From Bryobacterales bacterium (GTDB taxonomy: Bacteria > Acidobacteriota > Terriglobia > Bryobacterales > Bryobacteraceae): a stretch of DNA of 21,547 nucleotides. The stretch lies in assembly GCA_016789785.1 (NCBI GenBank), contig JAEUQE010000155.1, positions 1-21,547 of the forward strand. Direction: 5' to 3'. The notes under the pieces were generated by a model. That model did not search any database and was not told the DNA's origin. It worked only from the letters and a program-made list of their open reading frames with translations. Shown in pieces: positions 1-8,601 of this stretch (positions are counted from its first letter, which is position 1; every line of letters starts with the position of its first letter). The translations under genes and the position numbers were made by a program.

Positions 1-162
1 ATCGGTCTTGTGGCACCCGCCGCAGGAGTTCTTCACCACGTCGCTGGTGACGGGAATCCCGTCGTTGGCTTCGGGTGTCGGGGAGCCGGACTCAGGCTTC
101 GGCTGCGCCCATCCCGGGACGGCAATCAGGAGTACCCAGACGAATGCGTGATGGCATTTCAT
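1..162 (-). CDS. Secreted c-type cytochrome, N-terminal part (runs off left edge)
   Basis: Only the first 54 codons lie in the window; the frame is still open at base 1. Residues 1-20 form a signal peptide (basic/polar start, hydrophobic FVWVLLIAV, then a GWAQ-type cleavage region). A short Pro/Ser/Glu-rich linker leads to a heme-binding CGGCH motif at residues 47-51, followed by Lys-Thr-Asp. The CxxCH motif directly after an export signal indicates a periplasmic or anchored c-type cytochrome. The ATG start at 162 is supported by GGGAG eight bases upstream. It lies downstream of, and on the same strand as, the kinase ending at 265, about 100 bp away. The heme number and any fused domain cannot be told from this fragment. 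Confidence 0.72.
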   Translation of the reverse strand, partial: MKCHHAFVWVLLIAVPGWAQPKPESGSPTPEANDGIPVTSDVVKNSCGGCHKTD

Positions 163-186
163 GCGAAGTACTCCCTAGTGTGCCAC

Positions 187-210
187 GAAAACGCGGTGCG
201 CGATGCCGCG
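187..210 (-). terminator. Possible short terminator between kinase and cytochrome
   Basis: On the minus strand a CGCGG stem pairs with CCGCG around a 9-nt loop (192-210) and is followed at once by TTTT. It lies after the kinase stop and before the cytochrome start. The stem is only 5 bp in a GC-rich background, so it could be chance. Confidence 0.3.
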
Positions 211-264
211 CGGCGGCGGACCGAACGGAGCAGGCTCGAGCCCGGTTCGCTGATTGCCGCGGGG

Positions 265-3252
265 TCAGCGGAAGTTCTCGACGATCATCAGATCCGCTCC
301 GGTCAGATCCTTCTGTGGCCACACCGCCCAGCTTTCGTCCGGCGACACCGCAACTCCCCAACCGACCGGCTTTTCCACCTCAGCGATGATGGTTTGCTTC
401 CTGGTCGAGAAATCGAAAAACTTGAGAGGGGTTCTTCCGGTCTTCGGATTTGGGTTATCAAAGAACCAGATTCCCCGCCTGGTAACGGTGTAATTGCCCC
501 AATTGATCACGTTGCCGATCACTTCGCTTTCTTCACCCGTTTCGAGCGAGTGCTTCCAGATCGGCTGGTTCCCGTTCTTCAGACGCTCCCTGGCAAAGTA
601 GATGGCCTTGCCATCCACGTCCGGGACCGCGACCAGCCCGCCGCTCGTTGTCACTTGAACGGCCGCGCCGGCATTGTCCAGTGGGGCTCGCCAGATTTGG
701 CGCTGTCCGGATCGCGCCGAGCTGAAATAAATGAACTTTCCATCAGGTGAGAAACGCGGCTGATTCCCGCCTGGCGCGTCGACAGTAAATTCTCGCGCGT
801 TGGCGCCGTCCGCACCCGCCAGCCAGACGCCGAAGCGCCCTGACTGCGGCGAGTCGAAAGCGATGGTCCTGCCGTCGGCCGACCATGCCGGCGCGCCAGC
901 CCACCAGCCCATGGACGTAACCGGAGAAGGGTTGGACAGGTCGGTGGGCGCGATCCATATCTCCATCCCTCCGGAGCGGTCCGAGGCGAAGACCACCTTG
1001 GAGCCATCGGGCGAAAAGGTAGGGTTGGTGTCGGTGAACGTAGACGCGACGAAGCGGCTGGGAGCGGAGTTGCGCCCACTGGATCCACCAAGTTCCATGC
1101 GCCAGAGATTGATATCCATCAATTCCTGGGAGTAGGCGAGTCGGTTGGTGCGTGCTGAGACGTTCGGACTTCCGACGTTCGTTCCTATATAGGGGATCTT
1201 CCGCGGCGCGCCACCGTTCGCGGGAATCCGCCAAAGCGTGCGCCGGAAGCTGTCGCGCGTGGAAGTGAACAGGATCTCTCCGCCATCTGCGGTCCAAGCA
1301 GGGTTGGCCGAACTGCGCCGGTCGTTGGTCAGTTGCTTGGGCTCTCCCGCGGGACGGTAGTCCGCAGTCAGATCCATCACGAACAATTCGCTCGATGAGA
1401 AATTCGTTTGCCGGATGAACGCCATCCGGCGGCCGTCGGGCGAAATCGCCGGCATGAGATCGCCCAGTTCGTAGGAGTGGGCGCTGCCGCCGGAAGCGCC
1501 GCTCGGTGTGGTGAGACGCCGCCGCTCGCGATTCGCGATGGACACGAGATAGATCGACTCGAGAGCACCAGGGTTTTCCGCGTCATTGAGCGCAATCCAC
1601 TTGCCGTCGGGAGTGAAGCTCATCCACGGCGTCCAGCCCTGGTTGAGTTCCGTGATCACACGCTCGGGACCACCCAACGGCGGCACCACGAATACCGTGC
1701 TGCCCGGTCCCTGTCCAACATAGCGGACCACCGCGATCCAACGGCCATCCGGAGACCAACCCGTCACTTGATCGACGCCGGGATGGGTGGTGATGCGGAG
1801 CGGCGGTGCGGTACTGCCGATCACCTGGACATAGACGTCGCGGTTCTTGCCATCGGGACCGTCCCAATCAAACGCAATTTGGCTGCCGTCGGGAGAGAAC
1901 TTAGGATTCCCCTCATAGCTTGAGAACGTGGTCAACGGCGCGGGAACCAGCACGGAGGGCTCCTGCAATCGCCACTGCGATCTCACGAACCAGGCGGCGG
2001 CGATCAACGCTGCCAATCCAATGGTCGCGAACACCGCGGCCCGGGCCCAGGTTCTCGGGGGACCGGTGCCGGGCCGGGCTGCGGGTAGGACATCCGATCG
2101 CTGCGCTGGCTGCGATTCCGGCGTAGTGGGGTGCGCCAAGCCATGCGCAGATTCCGTGTCCGGCGCCGGTGATTCACCAGATCGCTCACGTAGCGCTGGC
2201 ATGGCCTCAGATCCGGTCAGGCTGGCGACGACAGCACCTGCCGAACGCGGGCGACTCCTCGGATCGCGCGCTAGGCAACTGGCGACGACACTCTGGTAGC
2301 CGGTAGGGACCGAGTTGATCCTGGGCAGAGTGCTCTCCTCCTTGACCCTCAGGACCGCATGTTCAATCGCTCCTTCCGCGGTGAAGGCGCGTTCTCCGGT
2401 AAGCATCTCAAAGAGGATCAGACCGAGGGAGTAAAGGTCGCTCTGAGGCCCGAGCGGCTTTCCGAGCAACTGCTCGGGTGACATGTAGGCTGGTGTGCCG
2501 AGAATCACGTCGGAGCGGGTAAGAGGCCCTTCCCTGGAATCTTCGTCGAAGGCGCGGGCAAGACCGAAATCGCTGATGACCGCACGTGCAGGGCCGGAGT
2601 CCGAGGCCAGCAGCATGATGTTGCCAGGCTTCAGGTCGCGATGGATCACGCCCTTCTGATGCAGGGCATCAAGGCCCGCCGCCACCTGCTGAAGAAGTGG
2701 CAGCACGGCTTCCGGAGAGAACGGCCCCTGCCGTTTGAGGCGCTCTCCCAGCGTGTCGCCGTCCAGGAACTCCATGGTGAGAAATACGAGTTCCGCGCCT
2801 TCCTGAAGATGCCGCCCCACATCGAAAACCCGGCAGATGGCAGGGTGCGTCACTTGCCGCGCCACCTGTACTTCCCGCCGGAAACGGCTCAGAGTGTCCG
2901 GCTTGGTGAGCAGAGCCGGGCGTATCGTTTTGAGCGCGACACGGCCCCCGAGTTCGAGATCCTCGGCCTCGTACACTTCTCCCATGCCCCCACTGCCGAC
3001 AAATCGCAGAACGCGGAAGCGGTTTGCGATGACCGAACCGTTGGAGAGGGTGCGGGCGGCTGTTCCTGAGGCCGGAGCGAACAGGTTCGAACTGCTGGAA
3101 TCGGAATGCTCGGCTAGCATCTGCACGGCCTTGAGACGGAGTTCCTCGTCACCGGCGCAGGCTTCGTCGAGGTAGCCGGATACATCGGAGGGCGCAAGTT
3201 CGCTCGCGCGAAGGAATATCGCCTTGAGCCGTGCGATCCGATCAGGAGCCAT
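265..3252 (-). CDS. Membrane Ser/Thr protein kinase with C-terminal WD40-like (TolB-type) beta-propeller
   Basis: This 995-aa protein has a receptor-kinase layout. Residues 1-50 are the helical leader common in acidobacterial kinases. The Hanks-type kinase domain spans about 78-350: glycine loop VGSGGMGEV at 85-93, VALK lysine at 108, HRDLKPGN from 204, DFG at 228-230 and SPE at 258-260, so all catalytic residues are present. A Pro/Ser-rich linker precedes one membrane helix at about 404-423. From about 440 to the end come roughly nine blades marked by SPDG, TPDG or SADG followed by a hydrophobic strand, typical of PD40/TolB-like propellers. The kinase should be cytoplasmic and the propeller periplasmic, probably a sensing or protein-binding surface. 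The start at 3252 lacks a clear Shine-Dalgarno, but a good promoter lies just upstream. The ligand and substrates are unknown. Confidence 0.92.
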   Translation of the reverse strand: MAPDRIARLKAIFLRASELAPSDVSGYLDEACAGDEELRLKAVQMLAEHSDSSSSNLFAPASGTAARTLSNGSVIANRFRVLRFVGSGGMGEVYEAEDLELGGRVALKTIRPALLTKPDTLSRFRREVQVARQVTHPAICRVFDVGRHLQEGAELVFLTMEFLDGDTLGERLKRQGPFSPEAVLPLLQQVAAGLDALHQKGVIHRDLKPGNIMLLASDSGPARAVISDFGLARAFDEDSREGPLTRSDVILGTPAYMSPEQLLGKPLGPQSDLYSLGLILFEMLTGERAFTAEGAIEHAVLRVKEESTLPRINSVPTGYQSVVASCLARDPRSRPRSAGAVVASLTGSEAMPALRERSGESPAPDTESAHGLAHPTTPESQPAQRSDVLPAARPGTGPPRTWARAAVFATIGLAALIAAAWFVRSQWRLQEPSVLVPAPLTTFSSYEGNPKFSPDGSQIAFDWDGPDGKNRDVYVQVIGSTAPPLRITTHPGVDQVTGWSPDGRWIAVVRYVGQGPGSTVFVVPPLGGPERVITELNQGWTPWMSFTPDGKWIALNDAENPGALESIYLVSIANRERRRLTTPSGASGGSAHSYELGDLMPAISPDGRRMAFIRQTNFSSSELFVMDLTADYRPAGEPKQLTNDRRSSANPAWTADGGEILFTSTRDSFRRTLWRIPANGGAPRKIPYIGTNVGSPNVSARTNRLAYSQELMDINLWRMELGGSSGRNSAPSRFVASTFTDTNPTFSPDGSKVVFASDRSGGMEIWIAPTDLSNPSPVTSMGWWAGAPAWSADGRTIAFDSPQSGRFGVWLAGADGANAREFTVDAPGGNQPRFSPDGKFIYFSSARSGQRQIWRAPLDNAGAAVQVTTSGGLVAVPDVDGKAIYFARERLKNGNQPIWKHSLETGEESEVIGNVINWGNYTVTRRGIWFFDNPNPKTGRTPLKFFDFSTRKQTIIAEVEKPVGWGVAVSPDESWAVWPQKDLTGADLMIVENFR

Positions 3253-3273
3253 CTGTGATGAGGGGACTCAGAG

Positions 3274-3301
3274 AGTATATCCCGAATCGCTTGGCTCACA
3301 A
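3274..3301 (-). promoter_or_regulatory. Sigma70-like promoter of the propeller kinase
   Basis: On the minus strand, TTGTGA (3296-3301) is separated by 16 bp from TATACT (3274-3279). The -10 box matches the consensus at five of six bases and the -35 box at four. Transcription would begin about 14 nt before the ATG at 3252, giving a very short leader consistent with the missing Shine-Dalgarno. This is a sequence match only. Confidence 0.45.
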
Positions 3302-3633
3302 AGAAAGAATTGTTGTCACCACCGGGAGAGGGAAGAGTACCGTACGGACATACCGGGAGGAGCGAGAGGAATCCCGCCGGCGACGCGAACGGCTGGAAGG
3401 GCTCCGAGTGCCCGGCGATCGTCTCGGGAGTACTTGATGTCTTGCGCAATCCCGCGCTTGAGAGGCAGGTAACGCTGAAGGCCGACTCGCCGAAAGCCCG
3501 GAGATCGTTGAGGAACTCCGCGCGATGAGCCCGCCGGATCCCCACGGCTCGGCTCCCTCGATCCGGGAGATGCCCGGGCCCGCGTTTGCATGGTAGTTTG
3601 AAAGTAGGTCCCGCGTCCGCTTGGAGGATTCCT
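3302..3633. other. Intergenic region between divergent genes, no gene seen
   Basis: This stretch separates the kinase (minus) from the secreted protein (plus). Several open frames cross it on both strands, but none has a ribosome-binding site, recognisable motif or convincing codon pattern. I found no strong hairpin and no clear promoter for the plus-strand gene. It is long for this otherwise compact window and could hold regulatory sites or a decayed gene. Confidence 0.5.
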
Positions 3634-4839
3634 ATGTTTTTCCTAGCCATCCTTGCGTCTCTGCTCGCGGTCGATGTGATTCACGCCTCGGAGGCCGACG
3701 CCTTAGCCATTTCGGCGAACATCCAAGCTCGGCACTTGCCGTTCGGCACAGTCCTCGATCCCTTTGTGGATGCCGAGCGCAACATTACAGGCTACACACG
3801 CTGCGGTGACTCGGCGATCTGGACCGGACACTACCTCGCGGCGGAAGCGTTTCGTTTCAAGGTGACTGGCTCCCCCGAAGCGCGTCAGAACGTGAACGAC
3901 GCCCTGGCCGGCATCTGGGAACTGGTGGGCGTCACCGGCAACGGCTTGTTGGCCCGCTGCTATGTCCCCAAGGATTCGCCGCACGCAGCCGGCATCCTGC
4001 GCGAGGAAGCGCCCAATGGCAACTTCGAAGGCACCTGCCAGGGCCGCCCCTGCTACTGGATCGGCAACACATCCCGCGACCAGTACATCGGCGTCTTCTT
4101 CGGGCTTGGCATTGCCTATCAACTCATCGAAGACCAGGGCGTGCGCAACGTGGTATCGAATCTGATTACGCGCATGCTGAAGCGGCTGATCGATGATGGC
4201 TGGTCCGTGCGCATGCCGGATGGCGAGATCAGCACCGTGTTCTGGACGCGAGCCGATCAGAAGCTCTCGCTGCTCATTCTCGGGCGGATGGTGAACGGCG
4301 GTGAGTTCAGCGACGACTACTCGCGGGCGCGCTTTTGGGAAGCAGCGACGTCCGGCATTCCAATCGCGACGGAGACGCTCGATTCGCATGGCAGCTACTT
4401 CAAGTTCAATCTGAACGTCGCCTCCTACTATCACCTGATCCGGCTGGAGACGAGCGGGTTCTATCGCAACTTCTACAACGACGCTTACAACCTGATGCGG
4501 CGCACGCTGGATGATCATGGCAACGCGCATTTCAACATGATCGACCGCGCGCTTCGGGGCCCGAATGCGGCTCGCGACGCCGAGACACGCGCGCTGCTCG
4601 ACGCATGGCTGCGGCGTCCGCGGCGCGACGAACGTGTGGATCTGCGCGGGAAGTATCGCGCGTGCGGCGATGATGAGCGAGCCTGCGATCCCGTGCCCGT
4701 GGAGAACCGCGTGCGCACGGATTTCCTCTGGCAGCGAAGCCCGTTTCAATTGGTGGGCGGTGGCATCGGCAATATCGAAGCGGCGGGGATCGACTACATC
4801 CTTCCGTATTGGATGGCCCGCTACTACGGCCTGTACTGA
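3634..4839 (+). CDS. Secreted protein of unknown function, helical and possibly alpha/alpha-toroid-like
   Basis: This is a 401-aa protein. I chose the ATG at 3634 rather than an in-frame ATG at 3586 because GGAGG lies just ahead of it and it opens directly on a signal peptide (hydrophobic FFLAILASLLAV, then HASEA). The mature protein is rich in aromatic helices. A conserved-looking segment, TRCGDSAIWTGHY near residues 51-63, and later CYWIGNTSRDQY look like active-site or toroid-core stretches of alpha/alpha-barrel proteins, but I cannot assign a glycosidase family. Six cysteines (an even number) fit disulfides after export. The stop overlaps the next start as TGATG, so the two secreted proteins are probably translationally coupled. 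No catalytic function is claimed. Confidence 0.82.
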   Translation: MFFLAILASLLAVDVIHASEADALAISANIQARHLPFGTVLDPFVDAERNITGYTRCGDSAIWTGHYLAAEAFRFKVTGSPEARQNVNDALAGIWELVGVTGNGLLARCYVPKDSPHAAGILREEAPNGNFEGTCQGRPCYWIGNTSRDQYIGVFFGLGIAYQLIEDQGVRNVVSNLITRMLKRLIDDGWSVRMPDGEISTVFWTRADQKLSLLILGRMVNGGEFSDDYSRARFWEAATSGIPIATETLDSHGSYFKFNLNVASYYHLIRLETSGFYRNFYNDAYNLMRRTLDDHGNAHFNMIDRALRGPNAARDAETRALLDAWLRRPRRDERVDLRGKYRACGDDERACDPVPVENRVRTDFLWQRSPFQLVGGGIGNIEAAGIDYILPYWMARYYGLY

Positions 4840-6266
4840 TGACGCGAATTGTTCTGCTCATCGCCATCGCGCAAATTGCCAGCGAAGCGCTGCTCGATGC
4901 GCAAGTGTGCCGTCTCTCGGTGGCTGGCCTCAATCGAAACCGCCGCGTGACGGGGCCCATCAGCGCCGAGTGTCCTGATCCATTGCACACGGCGCCCTTC
5001 GGCAACTGGGGCGTGACCTCGAACTTTGGGCCGAAGCGCAACGGCCATCAATTCGACGGCTGGTGCCGCGATCTGCGGATCTGCGACAACGCAGGCAACT
5101 GCCGCAATGCATGCCGCGACGGCTGGTATGAATGGAACACCTGCACCACGCATCCCTTGTACACCGCGCCCAACTGCACGTTGTACAACTCGGACAACTG
5201 CACCGCGCAAGTGTCGGCGACCGACGCAAACGTGCTCGGCACGCAGACCGTGGATCTTCCAGCCGCATGCCCCGCGTCGAACGGCGCAAACTTCGATCGC
5301 GGCGGATGCGCCGAAGTGACCAGCTATACGCGCTCGGACAACTTCATGTCGCTCTATGAGCTCGACCCCGTGACCGGCGACGAGCTGATCCAGTCCGTCT
5401 ACTATCCCAGCCTGATTGTGCCGCTGAAGTGCAATGCATGGGGCTGCCCCGCGGCCGGCAGCGATTGGGCGAATCCGATTCAATGGCAGTCTCCATCGGA
5501 TCCGAAGGTATTCGCGGAGATGGCGATCGTGGTGAACTCGGGTACGTTCGCCGATCCATCAAACGCCTGCCGCATTGCACCCGTGAGCTTGCAGGCAGTT
5601 TCGTCGGCGAGCTTCCGCGGTGGCGAACTGGCGCCGGATTCGATTGCATCCCTGTTCACGGGAGATGTCACGGTCGAGACCGGGCAGGCATCGAATCAAC
5701 CTCTGCCCACCACGCTGAGTGGAGTGCAGGTGCGGATCACGGATTCGACAGGGCAGTCGCGCACGGCGGGCCTCATCTATGCTTCGCCACGGCAGATCAA
5801 CTTCGTGATGCCGGCGGCGCTGCGGGATGGCACGGCGACGGTGTCGGTGGTGGCCGGCAACACCGTGCGCGCGACCGGCCAGGTGAACGTGGTGAGGTCG
5901 GCGCCAGGATTGTACACGCAGGCGGGCAGTGGACAAGGTCTCGCGGCGGCGGTGGGAGTGCGCGTTGGCGCGGATGGACGGCAAACCACCGTCGACACGA
6001 TGCCTTTCGACATGGGAGGCCCTTCCGAGCAATTCGTACTCGTCTTGTTTGGAACAGGAGTTCGCGGAAATGTTCGCGACGCGGTGCGGGTGACGATAGG
6101 CGGCGTGGCGGCGGAAGTGCAATATGTGGGAGCGCAGGGTTCCTTCGCGGGCCTGGATCAGCTGAACGTGCTGGTGCCTCGCAGTCTCGCGGGCCGGGGC
6201 ACTGTGGAAGTGCAACTGCTCGCCGATGGCAAACCGGCGAATCCCGTGCAGGTCTCGTTTCGCTGA
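4839..6266 (+). CDS. Secreted Cys-rich protein with Solibacter-type C-terminal domain (TIGR03437-like)
   Basis: This 475-aa protein starts at the ATG overlapping the previous TGA. It has an N-terminal signal peptide (residues 1-22). All 14 cysteines lie between residues 24 and 244; the C-terminal half has none. That suggests a disulfide-knit N-terminal domain, with dense clusters around 76-121 such as WCRDLRIC. From about 247 to the end the pattern matches the uncharacterised domain named after Solibacter: an APDSIASLF-type opening, LPTTLSGVQVRITD, then YASPRQINFVMP, then beta-rich repeats ending VPRSLAGRGTVEVQL. That domain is found at the C-terminus of many secreted Bryobacterales proteins and may help surface display, although its role is not established. 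The N-terminal domain is not one I recognise. It is coupled to the preceding secreted protein. Confidence 0.87.
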   Translation: MTRIVLLIAIAQIASEALLDAQVCRLSVAGLNRNRRVTGPISAECPDPLHTAPFGNWGVTSNFGPKRNGHQFDGWCRDLRICDNAGNCRNACRDGWYEWNTCTTHPLYTAPNCTLYNSDNCTAQVSATDANVLGTQTVDLPAACPASNGANFDRGGCAEVTSYTRSDNFMSLYELDPVTGDELIQSVYYPSLIVPLKCNAWGCPAAGSDWANPIQWQSPSDPKVFAEMAIVVNSGTFADPSNACRIAPVSLQAVSSASFRGGELAPDSIASLFTGDVTVETGQASNQPLPTTLSGVQVRITDSTGQSRTAGLIYASPRQINFVMPAALRDGTATVSVVAGNTVRATGQVNVVRSAPGLYTQAGSGQGLAAAVGVRVGADGRQTTVDTMPFDMGGPSEQFVLVLFGTGVRGNVRDAVRVTIGGVAAEVQYVGAQGSFAGLDQLNVLVPRSLAGRGTVEVQLLADGKPANPVQVSFR

Positions 6267-6296
6267 CGTCGCGCGCGCCGTGATACATCTGAAAAG

Positions 6297-7316
6297 ATGT
6301 CCGAACATGCAACGGCAGTCTGCCTGAACGCGCCGCAAGCGCCCATCACGTTGAACAACATCGGCGTGCGCGACCCTGGACCCGGAGAAGCGCGCATGCG
6401 CATGGAGGCTTGCGGAATCTGCCACTCCGATGTGATGATCGCAGGCTTGCAGAGCTTGCCGTTGGCGCCGCTCGTGCTGGGGCACGAAGGTATCGGCGTG
6501 GTGGAAGCCGTGGGCGAAGGCGTGACGCAGGTTGCGGTGGGGGACCGTGCGGGCATCACCTATCTTGCATCGGGCTGCGGCAAATGCGATGCATGCCGGA
6601 TGGGGCGTGAGCGATTCTGTTTGCGCCAACAGAATCACGGCTACACTCGGCATGGCGCCATGACCACAAAGGGCTTAGTGGCCGCGCAGAATCTCATCCG
6701 CGTGCCCGATGGATTGGATGCCGTGGAAGCCGCGCCGTTGTGTTGCGCGGGCTGGACAGCTTATGGCGCGCTCCGCGAGGCGGGCTTGCAGTCCGGTCAA
6801 CTGCTGGCGGTCTTCGGCATGGGCGGGCTTGGCCATCTGGCAGTGCGATACGCGTTGCACCAGGGCTTGCGAGTGGCCGCGGTGGACGTGTCGGCCGAGA
6901 AGTTGGAGCTCGCCAAGCGCATGGGCGCCGAGGCGGTTTGCACGGTGGAGGATTCGCGCAAGGTCATTGGCAAGGAGATGGGCGGCGCCGATGGTGCGAT
7001 CGTGTTCACAGCATCGGCAATGGCGGTACCGGCCGCGTTCGCCACACTGAAACGCTGCGGGAGTTTGATTCTCGTCGGGATGACGATCGACAAGTTCTCC
7101 ATTAGCATTACGGAGGCCGTGCTCAAGGGCATTCGCATTCAAGGCAGCTATCTTGGAACGCGTGCCGACCTGGAAGCCGTATTCGCACTGGCACTGCAAG
7201 GCGTCGGGAAACCCGAAGTCCACGCGCACGCAGTGGAAGAAGCGCCGGAGCTGATCGGAAAGTTGAAAGCGGGTCAGATTGTCGGCCGCGCGGTGATCCG
7301 CTTCGGCGCGAGCTAG
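6297..7316 (+). CDS. Zinc-dependent alcohol dehydrogenase (MDR superfamily)
   Basis: This 339-aa protein has the normal length for the medium-chain dehydrogenase family, which oxidises primary alcohols or reduces aldehydes with NAD(P) in the cytoplasm. Catalytic zinc ligands are visible as Cys39 in ACGICHSD, the GHEGIG motif (His63, Glu64) and a cysteine in the LCCAGWTA segment near 149-150. The structural zinc cluster has Cys94, 97, 100 and 108. The Rossmann loop GMGGLG lies at 174-179, followed by an acidic residue (VAAVDVS) at the end of the second strand, which favours NAD. Overall it resembles the AdhP/AdhA-like propanol-preferring branch. The start at 6297 has only a weak purine-rich leader. 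It begins 30 bp after the Cys-rich protein and its stop overlaps that of the convergent amidohydrolase. Confidence 0.93.
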   Translation: MSEHATAVCLNAPQAPITLNNIGVRDPGPGEARMRMEACGICHSDVMIAGLQSLPLAPLVLGHEGIGVVEAVGEGVTQVAVGDRAGITYLASGCGKCDACRMGRERFCLRQQNHGYTRHGAMTTKGLVAAQNLIRVPDGLDAVEAAPLCCAGWTAYGALREAGLQSGQLLAVFGMGGLGHLAVRYALHQGLRVAAVDVSAEKLELAKRMGAEAVCTVEDSRKVIGKEMGGADGAIVFTASAMAVPAAFATLKRCGSLILVGMTIDKFSISITEAVLKGIRIQGSYLGTRADLEAVFALALQGVGKPEVHAHAVEEAPELIGKLKAGQIVGRAVIRFGAS

Positions 7317-8485
7317 ATTAACGCAAGGCCCAGCAATCGCGCCGCGTTGTTGTAATAGACCTTCTTCAGAATCGAATCGGGCAAACCGATTCCGTAAATG
7401 CGCCAGCGGCCCTGCGGCGGCATCTTCGCGGGCGCGTAGTCGAAGTACTCGTCTTCGGTTTCCAGAAACCGGTAGTAGATCTGATAGAGCGCATCGCCAA
7501 AGATCTGTTGTGGGGTCTCGATCCCGTTTGGCACGGCGTCCGTCCCGAAGAGAATACGGTCCTGATACTTCTCGAAGAACTTTCGCGCGGTGCGAGGCTG
7601 ACGGCCCAACTCGCCGACGCGTGCGCCGATCTCCACGTACATGTTCGGAAAGCGGTCGAGCGAGCGTGCCACGTGCCCGAGGTTCTCGGCGAAATGGCCA
7701 ACATGAAGCCCGATGAAGTTTGTCTTCGGATGACGGGCGAAGACACGGTCGCGAGCATCGAGCAGTTCTTCATTCGATGGAAAGTCGCGGCCGTGGAACG
7801 ACCAGCTCGGGTGATTGTTGAGTTCCTCGAAACGCTCATTGGTGCGATCGGTGGGCAGAAAGAAAGCCGCTGGATCGGAGACGTGAATCGCCACCGGCAT
7901 CCGGTTGGCGCCGCACGCCTCCCACATCGGATCAAAGCGCGGATCGTCCACCTTGATGAGTTTGCCCGCGCTGAGGTTCTCGCGCAGATAGAGGCCGAGT
8001 GTCTTGAGCACCTTCAATCCGGCGGCGCCATCCTTGCGCGCCTGCACAATGAGATCGGCCTGCTTTTTCGCATAGCCAGGCTGATTGGTCTCGCCCCACG
8101 CGGGCTCGCAGAAGGTGAGGAATCGGCCGGGATGTGCTTTATCGTAGCGCGCGACGCCTTCGCGAAGGCCAGCGCCGTAACCGCCTGTGAGATTGACCAT
8201 CGTGCGAAGATTGCGCCGGTCCATCACTGGCAGTAATTGATCCGGAGGCACGATGAACTTCCGCTCACCCGTGAGGCTGACACCCTTCTCGGACTTGGCC
8301 GAAAAACTGAGATGCGTATGAATGTCGATGACCGGAAACTTTGCGCGCTCCACGCGGGTCTCATTTACCTGGAGCATGCTGCGGGGCTCGAATTGCGTGA
8401 TGTCGAGCGGCTGTTTCTGGGCCATTGCACGCGCGGCGGCCCCTGTGCCGAGCGCGGACGATAGCAGTGTGCGTCGGGAGATCAT
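7313..8485 (-). CDS. Tat-exported amidohydrolase (amidohydrolase-2 family, metal-dependent)
   Basis: The predicted protein is 390 aa. It opens with a twin-arginine signal (SRRTLLSSALG), indicating folded export. The mature part is a metal-dependent TIM-barrel hydrolase: IDIHTHL gives the HxH metal pair, a GLKVLK segment may offer the bridging lysine, IHVSD and GLHVGH supply further histidines, and LFGTDAVP holds the catalytic aspartate. This set fits the PF04909-type group, which hydrolyses or decarboxylates cyclic and aromatic substrates. The actual substrate is not evident. A GTG at 8500 would add five residues, but a TACAAT -10 box at 8506-8511 puts the likely transcript start near 8499, so ATG 8485 is preferred. 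It converges on the alcohol dehydrogenase with a 4-nt overlap. Confidence 0.88.
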   Translation of the reverse strand: MISRRTLLSSALGTGAAARAMAQKQPLDITQFEPRSMLQVNETRVERAKFPVIDIHTHLSFSAKSEKGVSLTGERKFIVPPDQLLPVMDRRNLRTMVNLTGGYGAGLREGVARYDKAHPGRFLTFCEPAWGETNQPGYAKKQADLIVQARKDGAAGLKVLKTLGLYLRENLSAGKLIKVDDPRFDPMWEACGANRMPVAIHVSDPAAFFLPTDRTNERFEELNNHPSWSFHGRDFPSNEELLDARDRVFARHPKTNFIGLHVGHFAENLGHVARSLDRFPNMYVEIGARVGELGRQPRTARKFFEKYQDRILFGTDAVPNGIETPQQIFGDALYQIYYRFLETEDEYFDYAPAKMPPQGRWRIYGIGLPDSILKKVYYNNAARLLGLALI

Positions 8486-8505
8486 CGGGTTTGCGACCAC
8501 CTCGA

Positions 8506-8511
8506 ATTGTA
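8506..8511 (-). promoter_or_regulatory. Possible -10 box of the amidohydrolase gene
   Basis: TACAAT on the minus strand matches the -10 consensus at five of six bases and lies 20 bp before the ATG at 8485. No good -35 hexamer lies 16-18 bp further upstream, so this is tentative. Confidence 0.28.
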
Positions 8512-8601
8512 TCAGCCGCGGTCGAATGAGGAAACGCAGGATGCGGGAACATTGGGCGGACCATCTACGTTGTTTCCCCTAGTAGGTTCACAGGAGGAAC
8601 G

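Noticed and set aside
3703..4749. Long open frame on the minus strand opposite the secreted protein
   Set aside because: It mirrors a plus-strand gene with a signal peptide and strong ribosome-binding site; it has no start signal or motif, and GC-rich DNA makes such antisense frames common.
5559..6653. 364-codon minus-strand frame across the Cys-rich protein and dehydrogenase
   Set aside because: It crosses the junction of two well-supported plus-strand genes and is Arg/His-rich without motifs.
8486..8500. GTG at 8500 as start of the amidohydrolase
   Set aside because: The -10 box at 8506-8511 would put the transcript start at or inside this codon; the ATG at 8485 opens directly on the Tat signal.
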